Shown here piece after piece: positions 1-10,305 of a stretch of 64,000 nt of DNA. The notes below the pieces were generated by a model, which was given only the letters and a program-made list of their open reading frames with translations, did not search any database and was not told where the DNA came from. The first letter of the stretch is position 1; each line of letters begins with the position of its first letter. The stretch is from NCBI GenBank assembly GCA_020466095.1, contig CM035807.1:46660935-46724934 (forward strand). Reading direction: 5' to 3'. This DNA is from Chlorops oryzae. Taxonomy: Eukaryota > Arthropoda > Insecta > Diptera > Chloropidae. The translations under genes were made by a program, and so were the position numbers.

Positions 1-1
1 A

Positions 2-517
2 CACTGGGATCAACTACTACCGGAGCTATCCCTGGCCATTAACAGCAGCACTGCCGAAAGCACTGGATATAGTCCAGCCTTCCTCACGCAGGGTCGGGAA
101 CCTCGACTACCGAAGCAGTTATACGATAAATGCTCCTCTAAACTCGCCGTAGATCATATGACCGTGAAAGAGAGGATGGAACGGCTCAAAGAGGTGTTTG
201 AAGTGGTAAGGCAAAACCAGGTGCGGGCAAGCCAAGACCAGGCCCGATTTCAAATTTTTCGAAGAAGAGAATGGAGACCAGGTATCGGAGACTACATACT
301 AGTCAAAACCCACCCGCTGTCAAAAGCAGTGGAGAGTTTCGCCGCCAAGCTAGCCCCAAAGTACGATGGCCCGTACCAAGTGACAGGGTACTCCTCACCG
401 GTCATCATCGAGTTCCAAGACCAAGGGCAAACAAGGACGGCACATGTGGGACAGGTGAAACCCTTCATTGGCACGCCCACTGACAAGGAAGAAGAAAACA
501 GCGATTCCAAATTCTGA
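2..517 (+). pseudogene. Ty3/gypsy-type Pol, C-terminal end of integrase (5' end outside window)
   Basis: The frame is open from the window edge to the stop at 517, about 171 residues, so only the end of Pol is visible. The first part reads like the end of an integrase catalytic core (WDQLLPELSLAINSS, then STGYSPAFLTQGREPR, an arrangement usual in gypsy-type integrases). After a basic, helical linker comes the C-terminal GPY/F-type module: LAPKYDGPYQV at about residues 115-125. Integrase inserts the cDNA copy into host DNA; this tail helps bind DNA or chromatin. Upstream Pol domains lie outside the window. Downstream are an accessory ORF and the 3' LTR. Family assignment rests on motif recognition; no search was run. 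Confidence 0.8.
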
Positions 518-670
518 AGATTAACAAAGAAAAAAAAAAAAGAAAAAAAAAAATCTTCATTACAAAGTAGTTAGTCAATGTATAATGTCTGTCTGTGTCC
601 CCGAAACCATTCCATTCTCAATTGCTCGTCGCCTGTTTCTTTTTCTTTCCTCATATTTACTTACAGAATA

Positions 671-1276
671 ATGGAAACCCCTAACGTTGACAGGTTCGCC
701 AAAGCAAGGGTGCGCTTCCTGGACGCTTATCACCGGATAGAGGCGCAACAGAAGCAGACGGTCTTCTTGAAGAGCCACCCTCTGTTCCCAAAGAAGGCAC
801 CCACTACGCCGTTGTTACGCCTGACGGCCCTGCCCGCAAAAGAAAACCCCACCAGCCGGGAACTCTTTGGAAGTGACTCCGAAAGTGAGAGTGAGGTGAC
901 CAACCCGAGCCCAGGTACCTCGCTGCCGAGCCATCGGAAACGACCGGCCGCCAGAATACCCACCGAGCCAGGCCCATGCCAACGTTAGACCACCCGGCCA
1001 AGAATGGTGACCTCAAAATTCATGACCGCCCGGGAGGACGATATCCTCCAGATTCACCCCGACGAAGACGAATTCCTGGAAGACACCAGTAATGAGCAGA
1101 TACGGGAAATCGAAACATCCCTAAGGGCACGGTGGGAAGAAAGGCGCGCGCTTTCCCAGAAAAGTGAGCGGATCCGCTGCACTAAGACCATTGAGGGCCA
1201 GCGGTATCGTTTCACAGTGACCAGGGAAGGGAACGTGACTCACTTCAAACTTCCCCCAAGTAGGGAGGGGATGTAA
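671..1276 (+). pseudogene. accessory ORF between integrase and 3' LTR, one in-frame stop
   Basis: From the ATG at 671 one frame runs to 1276, broken only by a TAG at 986-988, giving about 201 codons. A pyrimidine-rich stretch ending in TTTACTTACAG lies just upstream at about 656-666, like a 3' splice site, so this gene may be expressed from a spliced RNA as env genes are. The product does not look like an envelope: I see no signal peptide, membrane segment or furin-type site. The first half is rich in Pro, Ser and basic residues with an acidic-serine run (GSDSESESE). The second half is charged and probably helical. The stop overlaps the start of the 3' LTR. I do not recognise the family and infer an element-specific accessory protein. 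Confidence 0.5.
1258..1271 (+). promoter_or_regulatory. polypurine tract of the gypsy-type element
   Basis: A purine run (AAGTAGGGAGGGGA) lies directly before the TGTAATGAGG that begins the LTR, the position and composition of a plus-strand priming site. Confidence 0.8.
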
Positions 1277-2728
1277 TGAGGTAAAATTTTGGGAACCAAC
1301 GGAAAATTTTAACTCATACATTTGTTCGGTTAATCATTATTTTTCTCCCTCCCGCACATTAGAAAGAAACGACCAAGTGACAACGCGAGATGTTTTTCTT
1401 TATATTTTTTCAAACTACTTTTATATTTCGGAAATGGATTTGTTTAATTAAAATTATGATCTGTTATGTTTAAAAGAGAAAAATATATTATAAGAAAAAA
1501 ATTGAAAATATATTCAGATATATAAGGTTAAGAAATAAGAAGAGGAACAAATGGTTTTTTTTTAACAGCCAAGACACAGCGCCACTCTACGCCCCCTGGT
1601 ACAGTAGCCGTGACACAACAAGATCGATAGCCAAGTCACAGTACCAGTTTACGCCCCCTGGAACAGTAGCCGTGACACAACAAGATCGATAGCCAAGTCA
1701 CAGTACCAGTTTACGCCCCCTGGAACAGTAGCCATGACACAGCTAATACTATATCCGCGACGCAGCACCAACCCACCACAGGCACAAACCCGACTTCCAC
1801 CGATCGAGCCAGGTTTCTGCACACGGCGTCAGTACACGCCTTTGACAGTATGCACAAAAAATTTGTAGAATTCTCATTTCATTTCATTTTGGACGAATAT
1901 AAGCCACAGTTTTCGCGGCGAAGAAGGAATCAGTATTCAGCTCAAGGAGCGACCTAATTGTGAAAACAAAAGTGTTTTATCCGATTGGGACCACTAAGCT
2001 GAACAGCGCGGTAACCAGAGGTAATTAACATTCAGTTGTCTCTCAGGTTAGCCATACTTTTTGGAACTATTGTCTGGATGGTGTCAACCCCAGGCAGTAG
2101 TTCAATTCATCCAGCCAGCTGTTGATCAGGCGGTTCAAACCCTATCAGTAGAGGACAATAGTCTTTGCATTGTCCTTCCGTTAATCCTCGCTATTTGTTG
2201 TCCCGGCGGTCCAATCCCGTTCAACAATATAGACGAGAAGTAGCTATTCCCGCCAGCTCATTGTAAAGGTGGACCAACCCCGGTCAATGAACTAGGCAAA
2301 TTAGCCAGTCCCCACTAGTTGTTGTTCCGGCGGTCCAACCCCGTTCAACAGGTAGTCGAGTCAGGAGCTAGAGAAAAGACTACGCCACCGCCGAAAGGTC
2401 ACCGATCGACACGGATCACACGCTACACGCGGCTTACGGATACTGCCCGAGTTCCAGTTATCAACACGGCACCCACTGGAGAACGCACGAAACTTCGCAA
2501 CGCTACCAGAATTTGGAGTAAGAGACGCCGACGTTACCGCTTCGACCATTGTAACTAGACATTAAGATTATGTTAGGAGAGAAGAAACCAAAAATTGAAT
2601 AAAGGAATTAAATTTACGATGTTCTAAATCATTATTGCGTTATTGAACTACACTGAGCACAGTTTCTGGTCTTGTAACGAACCCTGGATTGACTGAGTGA
2701 TACCATGGCTGAAAAAAAGTTCGTTACA
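1272..2728 (+). mobile_element. 3' LTR of the gypsy-type element (1457 bp)
   Basis: The LTR starts TGTAATGAGG after the polypurine tract and ends TTCGTTACA at 2728. Boundaries are fixed by comparison with a second copy on the other strand at 39280-40746, which has the same termini and a clean 4-bp target duplication. It contains a 62-bp tandem repeat (1568-1742), a series of short repeats around GGCGGTCCAACCCCGTTCAA (about 2060-2360) and an AATAAA near 2600. The partner 5' LTR lies outside the window, so a target duplication cannot be tested. Confidence 0.85.
1568..1742. repeat. 62-bp tandem repeat inside the LTR, about 2.8 copies
   Basis: Copies start at 1568, 1630 and 1692, each containing ACGCCCCCTGG and ending near ACAAGATCGATA. 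The solo LTR at 39280-40746 carries the same repeat on the other strand (about 40260-40450), so it is an LTR feature. It could be an enhancer-type array; no function is shown. Confidence 0.85.
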
Positions 2729-3086
2729 AGGTAATGTTTGTTAAAATGAATAAATGACCCCCCCATTATCAACTCATACGATATACGATAAACGCATGCA
2801 ATCCGATATGTGATATTATGAATTGAATTTTATCGTATAAATTCTGACAGCTAGCATTTATCGTAAACTTTAAAAATTTCGTATTGCGATACGTTTCGAA
2901 TCGTATAAGCTCGATATTTTCAAACGTTTGTAAACGTAGAAACAATTGTACACGATAGGAAGAAAAAAAAAACTTTTTAATATCCTGAAAGAAAATTTTT
3001 TGCGCCTCAGAGGTAATGTAAGTATCAAAGTGAATAAATATAATGTGTAAACAGAATTGAAGTCGAAATAAGGGTATTTTTTAGGC

Positions 3087-4524
3087 CAAAAGTTGTGAGT
3101 TCCAAGTCGCAGTTAGAGCGTCTAGCAACATTAATGGAGGAAAATGTGGACATTGCAAGAAACTAATGCCCCAAGACCCTTACAAAACCACGGTGGGAAC
3201 AAATTGACAGGGACTTAAACTCATTAGGCCCACCAGTACGTTCAGAAGACGCATGGCAACGCGTGAGCAATTTTGAAAAGCATAATAATGAAATTGAGAT
3301 AACATAAACACATTGCAGGATTGGAATGATTTAAAATATAAAACCAAAAAAAAAAGACATCGCACAATCGGGCAGAAACCTTGGCGACTGGTGGTGGGCC
3401 AAATAATACCATTCCCCTTTCAAATCTTAAGGAGACCGTAAATAGGATTATGAGCTACGCCGCCTATCACAATCTGCCCGGGGAAGAGTTTGGGGCAGTT
3501 ACCAAAAACGAAAGCGGAACTTCCTTCGAAATTGAAAATGGATTCAGCAACGAGGTCTTGTCCGATGAAGCAGAGAAAGAACACATTAAAGACAAAACAC
3601 CGAGGCATACTATTAAACAAAGACAAGACCTCCAAATTGCGCTGCTAGAGCAGCAAACTAAAAATCATGAAGATGTCCAAAATGAAACCTTGAACACTCT
3701 CAAGTGTATTAAAAGGAGTCTTTCAGATATTGAGGACTATCTTATATTTTAAACAAGTAAGAAAGCTAAAGTCGGTCAAGCCCGATTTTAAAATACCCAG
3801 CGTCCCGACATTATTGGCGCACTATGTCTTGCCTCTCCATTTGTGCGCGTAGCAGTGGGCGGGCCACTTTAATTTTGTCCTACACCTTTCATTCGCCCTG
3901 GTCAACCTATGTGGCGAATATGAAGCTTCTACGACTTTTACTTCACTAGGTATGATAAACCCTTATTCGTGGGCTTATTTGTGGGCGTGGCTCCAAAAGG
4001 ACGGCGTCCAATTTTTTATATATGTCCGTTTTCGTAGGTTACCAGTACACCAAATATCAATGAGATGTGTTGAGTGGTTTGCAAGTTACAAGCATTTTAC
4101 TGAAAACACAATAAATTCATTTGTGGGCGTGGCAGTGGGCGGATGTCTCCCATTTTTATTTAAGGATCCTACTCGGACCCCGATATACCTTTGTGCCAAA
4201 TTTCGACTTGATTGGTCCAGCCGTTTTAGAGGCGATCCGACCACGGACGGACGGACACACGGACGGGCAGACGGACATGTCTTAATCGATTCAGTTTTTG
4301 ATCCTGATCATTTCTTTATATATTTGTCAATATCTCCAGAGCTTAGTTCTGCCTGTTACAAGATTTGCACAAAAGTAGTATTTCCTGCTTACGCTGGGTA
4401 TAAAAAGGAAAAACTCGCACTTTACAAGCAAAAGGTGGAGAGCAAAATTAAAACCCGCGAAGCTAAGCTAGAAATAAAAAAAAAAAAACTGCGACAGCTG
4501 AAACAAAATAAGCATAACTTATAA
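3087..4524 (+). pseudogene. Harbinger-associated Myb/SANT-like (zeste-type) protein, interrupted
   Basis: Coding traces begin near 3087 (SKSQLERLATLMEENVDIAR, then RWEQIDRDLNSLGPP and DAWQRV), the tryptophan-spaced helical pattern of the Myb/SANT domain that accompanies Harbinger transposases in arthropods. This part has two in-frame stops. A 123-codon stretch (3381-3752) gives the middle region, with IPLSNLKETVNRIM and GEEFGAV. The C-terminal lysine-rich helix resumes at about 4399 and ends at 4524. Between 3758 and 4402 the gene is broken by a DINE-like element. In this superfamily the Myb protein helps import the transposase and bind the transposon ends. Here it is clearly dead. Confidence 0.7.
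3758..4402 (-). mobile_element. mini-me/DINE-1-like interspersed element (copy 1)
   Basis: The shared layout of three copies is seen here in reverse. A stem-loop (AAAGTCGGTCAAGCCCGATT) and subterminal ACCCAGCGTCCCGAC lie at the left end. Then come GTGGGCGTGG-rich blocks, a GTCC/GGAC microsatellite near 4240-4275, the core TTTTTGATCCTGATCA, and the opposite subterminal repeat ACGCTGGGTATAAA at about 4388. Subterminal inverted repeats, a microsatellite and a 3' stem-loop are the structure reported for DINE-1/Helentron-associated elements; the GTCY tract and core recall dipteran mini-me elements. It splits the Harbinger Myb gene. Confidence 0.65.
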
Positions 4525-5175
4525 TAAGACATTAAAAATATTAAAAGGATCCAAAATTAACTATTGCTTTGTTTTATTATTATTTTGTTTTTTTTTTTTT
4601 TTTCAAATAAAAAAGGTATTTAATGTTCATGTAAGCATGACAGCACATTCCTCCTTATATCTTCTGATTCTTGCCGCATGGAAGCAGCACCGCTTGTATT
4701 AAATTCCTCCGTATTTTCTTCACCTTCCGCTTCTGGAATATTCACTTCATCGTACGGCACGTTATACTGATTGCAAATATAATGTAGAGCTGCACAAACA
4801 TTTATAATTAAAGTGGCTCTTGAAGGAGTGTAGTGAAGCGCGCTAGCACTTAACAAACACCGAAAACGGCTCTTTAAAACACCAATTGTCCGTTCAATAA
4901 TGATTCGTGCTTCGGAATGCCGTGAACTTTAAAGTGCCTCCAAGGAACCTTCGGCAGCACTCCTGAATGGTGTCAATAGGTAAGGAGCTAAAAAAAAAGC
5001 CAGCTTCAGCTGAAGCAAATTCATTTGAAGCTAAAATGGAGTTCTAATATGATTATTTTAATACCTAATAACCAAGAGTTCCTTTCACCACGGCTGTAAA
5101 TTGAATCCAATTAATGTTTTAAGCCCGACATTGGAATGGAATCATGAGTAGCTCCAGGATGCTTGGCATTGATGA

Positions 5176-6143
5176 AGGGGAGCGGGGGGCTAGTTGTAAC
5201 AGGGGCAAGTAGAAACATGCATTTTTGACCTACAAAATAAAAGAATATTTGTTTGATTTTCAACCTAACCTACTATTTAATACGCAATGCATCACATAAG
5301 CGCTACTGACCGCGCGTCGGACGGCTTACGAAGCGGTGCTGTACAGGCGCTCCGAAAAAGCAAGGAAATTGACTTTTTTTTGTTTCTTAGAAATTTATTT
5401 GCGTTAAACTGAAATAGCTTAGCAGTTGTTGATTTTTACAAATATACTAAACATGTCCTTAGTTTGATTATAGTTGACTGTAATTTTACGTCAAGTAAGC
5501 GATTTTTTTTTAATAGAAGTTATTTCAAAAAATCTTGCTATGGGGTATGTTGTTACACTTTTACGGGGCTAGTTGTACCATGTAATTTGTAATGGCTGTG
5601 AGCCTAAAGTTCCTTTTTGGTTGAAGAAATAATGTTTTTGTTATTTTTTTTATATTTTTCTATAAGATTACCTAAGAATTAAATATTAAAGTCTGAGTTT
5701 GTCGTAAAGTGCCTAGGGTTTAAATCCTAAATACTTTTAGTAAACAATGAATATGTTTTTGTTAACTTTTAATTAATTTTGTATGTTTTTCTGTTCGATT
5801 TCAAATAAAACTTAAAAGTTTAAACCTGTTTGGGCGTGTCTGAAGTTTTTATGCCAAATAGATCTTTATAAAACATTAAAACGGTTTTTAATTCCTTATG
5901 TTACAATTTGCCCCCAGCCTGTTACAACTAGCCCCAACCATGGGGTAAGTTGTAACACTCGTCAGTTTTTCATTAAAGCCGTTTCTACAAAAAGTCGTTA
6001 TAAGTTTGGCTACAATTTTATTTGAAATTGATAGTTGAATAGTTGTTAATTGGAATAGTACTGCTAGATTTCCATAATACCAAACAAGTAAGCTTTCATT
6101 GCCAAGAGACCAAAAAGTGTTACAACATGCCCCCCGCTCCCCT
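5176..6143. mobile_element. 968-bp non-autonomous TIR element with G-rich ends
   Basis: The left end AGGGGAGCGGGGGGC followed by TAGTTGTAACA is mirrored at the right end by TGTTACAACATGCCCCCCGC and TCCCCT: 26-bp inverted repeats with two mismatches. Motifs related to GGGGCTAGTTGTAAC recur inside in both orientations (about 5553-5576, 5905-5960). It carries no recognisable gene and disrupts the Harbinger transposase. No convincing target duplication is seen, so the superfamily is open. Confidence 0.7.
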
Positions 6144-6750
6144 ACTTAATCGCATTTAATCATCACACATCTGAAACAATTGATATTTTATAATTGCACG
6201 CATAACATGATGTACCTGCTATCGTTCGCAGTATCTTGCAGCGCAGTTGTCCGGGAAATGATACAATCCGATGAAAATTCGCAGAAAATTAGCTTTATCA
6301 TAACAGCTATAATGATGCAGTTGCGTTGGGATGAGAGAGCGCAAAACTAGTCGCTTAAGTAGCAATGGAGAGCGGATGCTCTTAGCTCGGTTCTACAAAG
6401 GAATATAAACATTGACAGTACCGTAGAACATGAAGCGGGCAGCGAAATAAAGCGAGGTTAAGGTTTAGTACGTAGGTGTTCCTCCATGCAAGTCCGGAAA
6501 ATGCGTGAGCATGTTACGGGCGTAAGCCTGAATGGGGGTGGTAGCAGGAAGATCATGCCGTCAAAGAACGTCCTTTGGCTGTATCTTTTGGAAGATTCCC
6601 CCTCCCTCAACAACAAAAAAAAAAAAAAAAACCTACTATCATTGCGTTTATACTGAAATATGCTTAAAAAAAGTTATATTTTGCCCTCCTTTTTTCTTCT
6701 GCTGTATAGGACGAAATAATCCATTTATTACAGAGAGAGTCTTTCAAAAC
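6144..6750. other. interior of Harbinger element, no coding sequence recognised
   Basis: This lies between the TIR element and the transposase N-terminal fragment. I found no transposase motif in either strand. A poly-A run at about 6617-6632 could mark another small insertion. Confidence 0.4.
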
Positions 6751-7369
6751 AGTTCAGCTTTCACTCAAGACAATCGAAACTGTAGTTTGTGCTAACCCCA
6801 ACAACGCTCCATTTGCCACAGACTGTTGGTATGATCCCTGCGCAAGGAACCTCAAAGCTGTGCACAGCTTTAGTACGTTTGGAATAGACGATTTATTTTT
6901 TCTTTCTCGCAATTTGCTCTCTCTCTCCGTGAAGATATACAAAAAACATTCCTTGGAAAGCCTAAACTGGTCTGAAACCTTAAAGAAGAACTCTTAATTC
7001 GATGGTTATGGGCACCTTATCTTAACAAATTACATTATAGAGTTCATTTCTAAAGGATTTGAAGCATCTCTCAACTCCCTTCTTGCGACTGCCTCTATGC
7101 GCGTTCATGTTCATTTCCAATCAAAAAACCAATGGATGTGGAATTAAACATAGCGAACGTTTTTAAAAATTTGAACACAACAGGCACATTTATTTTTCTA
7201 AAAGCCTTGTTATAATTTGCTATTTTCGATAAAAACCAAACACACATCACTGACACTAATGCAAAGGCACACATATCAAACGTTTGAAAATGATAATTCA
7301 AAACATGTTTTTATACGATACGCTTGAAAACGTTTATCGTCTATTGTATGAAAATTCATAATAGGGGGG

Positions 7370-7800
7370 TAAAAAATTTCACAATAAATTTAAATACTTC
7401 GATATGTTTCATCGTTTAAAAGAGTGAAGTAACAGGGCAACTGGCTTGCAAAGCATATATATAGGTGCTTTAAACTACCAACAAACGTTTGAACAGATCC
7501 ATCAATCGTTTGAAATCGACGTCAAATTTTGAGACCCATTAAATAGCTCAGGACGTGTATTTCGGGAAGCCGCGAATAGCCGAGAATATAAAAGAGAAAA
7601 AAATACACGATTTTGAAGAAATATAAAGTTTCTTTATTGTAAAGAATTATGGGAGAATTCTTACTTGTGTGGTTTGAATGCGGTCGCCGCCGTTTTCTTC
7701 TGATCCGGAGAGGGAAATAAATTGAATTAAGATTGACCGCGGAATTATATTGAATTAAGGTTTAAATATGAACTTGGAGATAAAGTACTTGGGAGATAGA
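7370..7800. other. unassigned AT-rich sequence
   Basis: Between the Harbinger right end and the P-type remnant. A polyadenylation-like signal and AT-rich sequence are present, but no gene or clear repeat boundary. Confidence 0.3.
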
Positions 7801-7994
7801 AATATATTTAAACGATGTGAATAAATTCGCGGAGAAAAATTGGGAGACACTTGATGTGATCGTATTCACGTTCGATACAAGAATCAAAAAAGGTTGGGCG
7901 CAGATGCAACGCATGATATGCAATTCTTTGGCAACTTGTTGCAGACAAACGATGGTTGCATTTTAGTATATTGAGGGAAACTGTGCTACGCACT

Positions 7995-9420
7995 GCAATC
8001 GGACGTCTGCATGAACACCCATTTTGAAAATATTAAAATAACCTCTGTTACATAAATTAAAAAACTTATATATAATATTCACATGACGTCCCAGGAAGTA
8101 ATCTCTAACAACTTTGAAATAATTTCGGCATGAACTGGTTTTCATTAAGTAAAAAGCCTTCATCCACAAAATGGTTTCTTAAAAGTTTTATCATGTGAGG
8201 GACGTCTGCAAATACGAAAACTTTTTCTCCATTGAACAAAAACCTATATAAAATAATTTAACGATATATATGACCATGGCTTTTCTGCTGTAACTTGAAA
8301 TTCATTAAACAGAGCTCTGTTACCACCCCCTAGGTCACATGTAATAGCACCAACAGTGTAACCGCACGAATTAAGCTCAGACAACATGTTGTGTAATATA
8401 TTGGAGGTCATCCTACAATCAAAGTTGTAAAAAAATGGCTGTTTCCATTTTGTAATTAAGCCTTAAAATATAAAATATTAGTTTAATAATTTGAATTCTT
8501 TATGTCTGTGTGTGCAAACCTCTTATCATGGCCACCTGTACATAGCTTACTGGGGCTAGTGTTGTATCGGAACTCCTATCATAACAGTACGTTTTTCGAA
8601 TTTTTGCCTCGTCGAAACTTAAAATACATATTTTATCAGTTTCTGTCATATGTGTTGAAGCGGAGAGGAGTTTGAATACTGGATCTAACAAGCCGGGAGT
8701 GATGTCAACTTTTTTAGCCAAAGTACGTACAGCAGGCAAAGCAAATCGTTTTCTATACAGCAACTTATAAAGCTTGGCACTTGCAGCGTATAAAGTAATG
8801 GCTTGGGTTATGTCTTCTTCGGTCCACTTTGTGCGGCTGATACCTGCTTTAAGCTTTTCATCTGGCCCTTGGTAAATATACCTAAAAGCTTCTCTTCCAA
8901 GTTGTTTAATTCGTATTTGGCCTTGGTTAAACGATTTTGCATGGCCTCGAAATTATATTCAAAAATTTTTGCTTCCGTTTGTCTTTTTTCCTCTAAGGAT
9001 CTTAGTTGAGTTGCAAGTTTTTTTTAAAGTTTTCTTAAGCTCTGCATTGTCCTTAAGAAGGCGCTCTCTGCAAGTAAAAATAATTATTGTAATCAGAAGT
9101 ATTTGAATAATCGTATATATTCAAATACATTTCATTTTTAAAGAATTCCGCGTCAATATTTTCATCATTTGTGTTCAAAAGATGATAAACATTTTCATCC
9201 TGACACTCCAAAAGCACTTCGGGGTTTTCAAATTGACAATCTGTAGCAACTGCAGCCTCTTTAGGCTGCGCCAGTGATTCATTCGCAACATCTAAGACAG
9301 TTGTAAAGTAAAGGATTGTTGATTTTCAATTTCAATATATACTTTTACCGTCAAGTAAATCGTGTTCTTGAAGAAGCATTTGAACAATTTTTTTGTAAAG
9401 TTGCTTAGAATTTTCCGTAG
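7995..9420 (-). pseudogene. P-element-type (THAP9-like) transposase remnant with introns
   Basis: On the minus strand the order matches P-type transposases. A charged linker (9420-9130) precedes a coiled-coil segment (LKDNAELKKTLKK). Next comes KWTEEDITQAITLYAASAK with RFALPAVRTLA, then ITPGLLDPVFKLLSASTHMT and ILSFDEAKIRKTYCYD. It continues through CDLGGGNRALFNEFQ, which holds the conserved Asp-Leu-Gly-Gly region, to HAEIISKLLEIT. Intron-like breaks with GT..AG borders occur near 9350-9290 and 9130-9070. Several frameshifts and stops are present and the N-terminal THAP zinc finger is not visible, perhaps lost where the DINE-like copy 2 inserted. Terminal repeats were not found. Confidence 0.75.
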
Positions 9421-10092
9421 CTTATGATTTTTGTATACTCCCTATCAAGTTTTTTTCGTCCATACAAATTGACCCACTCTAATATATATATTCTTGATCA
9501 GGATCAAAAACTGAATCGATTTAATCATGTGAGTCTGTCCGTCTTTCCGTCCGTCCGTCCGTCTGTCTGTCCGTGCGACTGTCTGTCCGTCCGTCTGTGG
9601 TCGGATCTCCTCCGAAACGGCTGGACCAACCAAGTCAAAACTTAGCACACAGGTAAATCAGGATCCCAAAATGATCCTTAGTAATAATGGGAGACATCTG
9701 CATACTGCCACGTCCACAAATGAATTTAATGTGTTTTCAGTAAAATGCTTGTAACTTGCGAACCACTCAACACATTTCATCGATAGTTGGTGTACTGGTA
9801 AACTACGAAAACCAATATATCGCGTCATAAAATGGACGCCGGCCTCCTCGAGCCACGCTCACAAATAAACCCACTAATAAGGGTTTATCGTAACTTCCGA
9901 AGTAAAGGGCGTAGAAGCTTCAAATTCGCAACATAGGTTGACCAAGGCAAATGAAAGGTGCAGGAAAAAAATTGATGTGGCCCGCCCATTGCCACGCCCA
10001 AAAATTGAGATTTTTCTTGACATAGTGCACAAATAATGTCGGGACGCTGGGTATTTCAAAGTCGGACTTGACCGACCTTAGCTTTTTTAATT
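9421..10092 (+). mobile_element. mini-me/DINE-1-like interspersed element (copy 2)
   Basis: Contains TTGATCAGGATCAAAAACTG, a CCGTCCGTCTGTCTGT microsatellite (about 9537-9597), the CTCCGAAACGGCTGGACCAA block, GCCACGCCCA blocks, GACGCTGGGTATTTC and the terminal hairpin AAAGTCGGACTTGACCGACC near 10050-10070. The left subterminal repeat is missing or degraded. It lies beside the P-type remnant. Confidence 0.65.
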
Positions 10093-10305
10093 GTTTTATA
10101 TCTACTTTATTATCAACCTGCAGGACTTTTATAAACCTATTGGCAAAAAAGTTAATGATAAGTTACCTTTTTCGCAACTGACTAGAAATCGCTTAGAAAG
10201 TCATCTTGACATCAAGTAAATGCAATATAGGAAATTTTTAAAATTTAGCTCTATCCCAACGACATCAAAACTGACCAGAAATCGTTTGAAAAGTCATGCA
10301 GACAT
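10093..10305. repeat. degenerate direct repeat of about 29 bp, twice
   Basis: Versions of AACTGACYAGAAATCG followed by CTTAGAAAGTCAT or TTTGAAAAGTCAT occur at about 10168 and 10269. Nothing else is recognised between the DINE-like copy and the LTR. Confidence 0.35.

Larger units (their letters stand above)
4620..6942 (-). pseudogene. PIF/Harbinger DDE transposase (HARBI1/DDE_4 type), three fragments
   Basis: Read on the minus strand, the N-terminal helical part lies at about 6942-6754 (DQFRLSKECFLYIF, then LRFLAQGSYQQSVA and LGLAQTTVS, a typical pre-catalytic region). The core is represented by NAKHPGATHDS near 5165-5130, which includes the second catalytic aspartate. The C-terminal block at about 4930-4620 contains RIIIERTIGVLKSRFRCL, with the catalytic glutamate, and NVCAALHYICNQYN, ending at the stop by 4620. 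The first catalytic Asp is not visible. A 968-bp TIR element is inserted at 5176-6143, and stops or frameshifts occur elsewhere. The enzyme normally cuts and pastes its own element; this copy cannot be functional. Confidence 0.75.
2758..7369. mobile_element. PIF/Harbinger DNA transposon, degenerate, with nested insertions
   Basis: Imperfect terminal inverted repeats bracket the region. The left end runs from a C-run at 2758-2764 through CATACGATATACGATAAACG. The right end, read inverted, runs from a G-run at 7364-7369 through CATACAATAGACGATAAACG. Further inward both ends contain TTTTCAAACGTTTG. Between them lie the two genes expected of this superfamily, a Myb-like DNA-binding protein (plus strand) and a DDE transposase (minus strand), in convergent order. 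Two elements have inserted inside: a DINE-like copy in the Myb gene and a 968-bp TIR element in the transposase gene. The flanks do not show a clean 3-bp target duplication. Confidence 0.75.

Noticed and set aside
671..1276. Envelope gene
   Set aside because: Position and splice acceptor would fit, but there is no signal peptide, transmembrane segment or cleavage site.
2319..2558. Open frames inside the LTR (and the inverse frame kept at 2361-2549 and 39456-39644)
   Set aside because: The frames are preserved only because the two LTR copies are similar overall; composition and repeats explain them, and no domain is seen.
3952..4524. A single 190-codon gene
   Set aside because: It fuses translation of the DINE-like element (GTGGGCGTGG blocks, GGAC tract) to the true C-terminus of the Harbinger Myb protein, which starts only near 4399.
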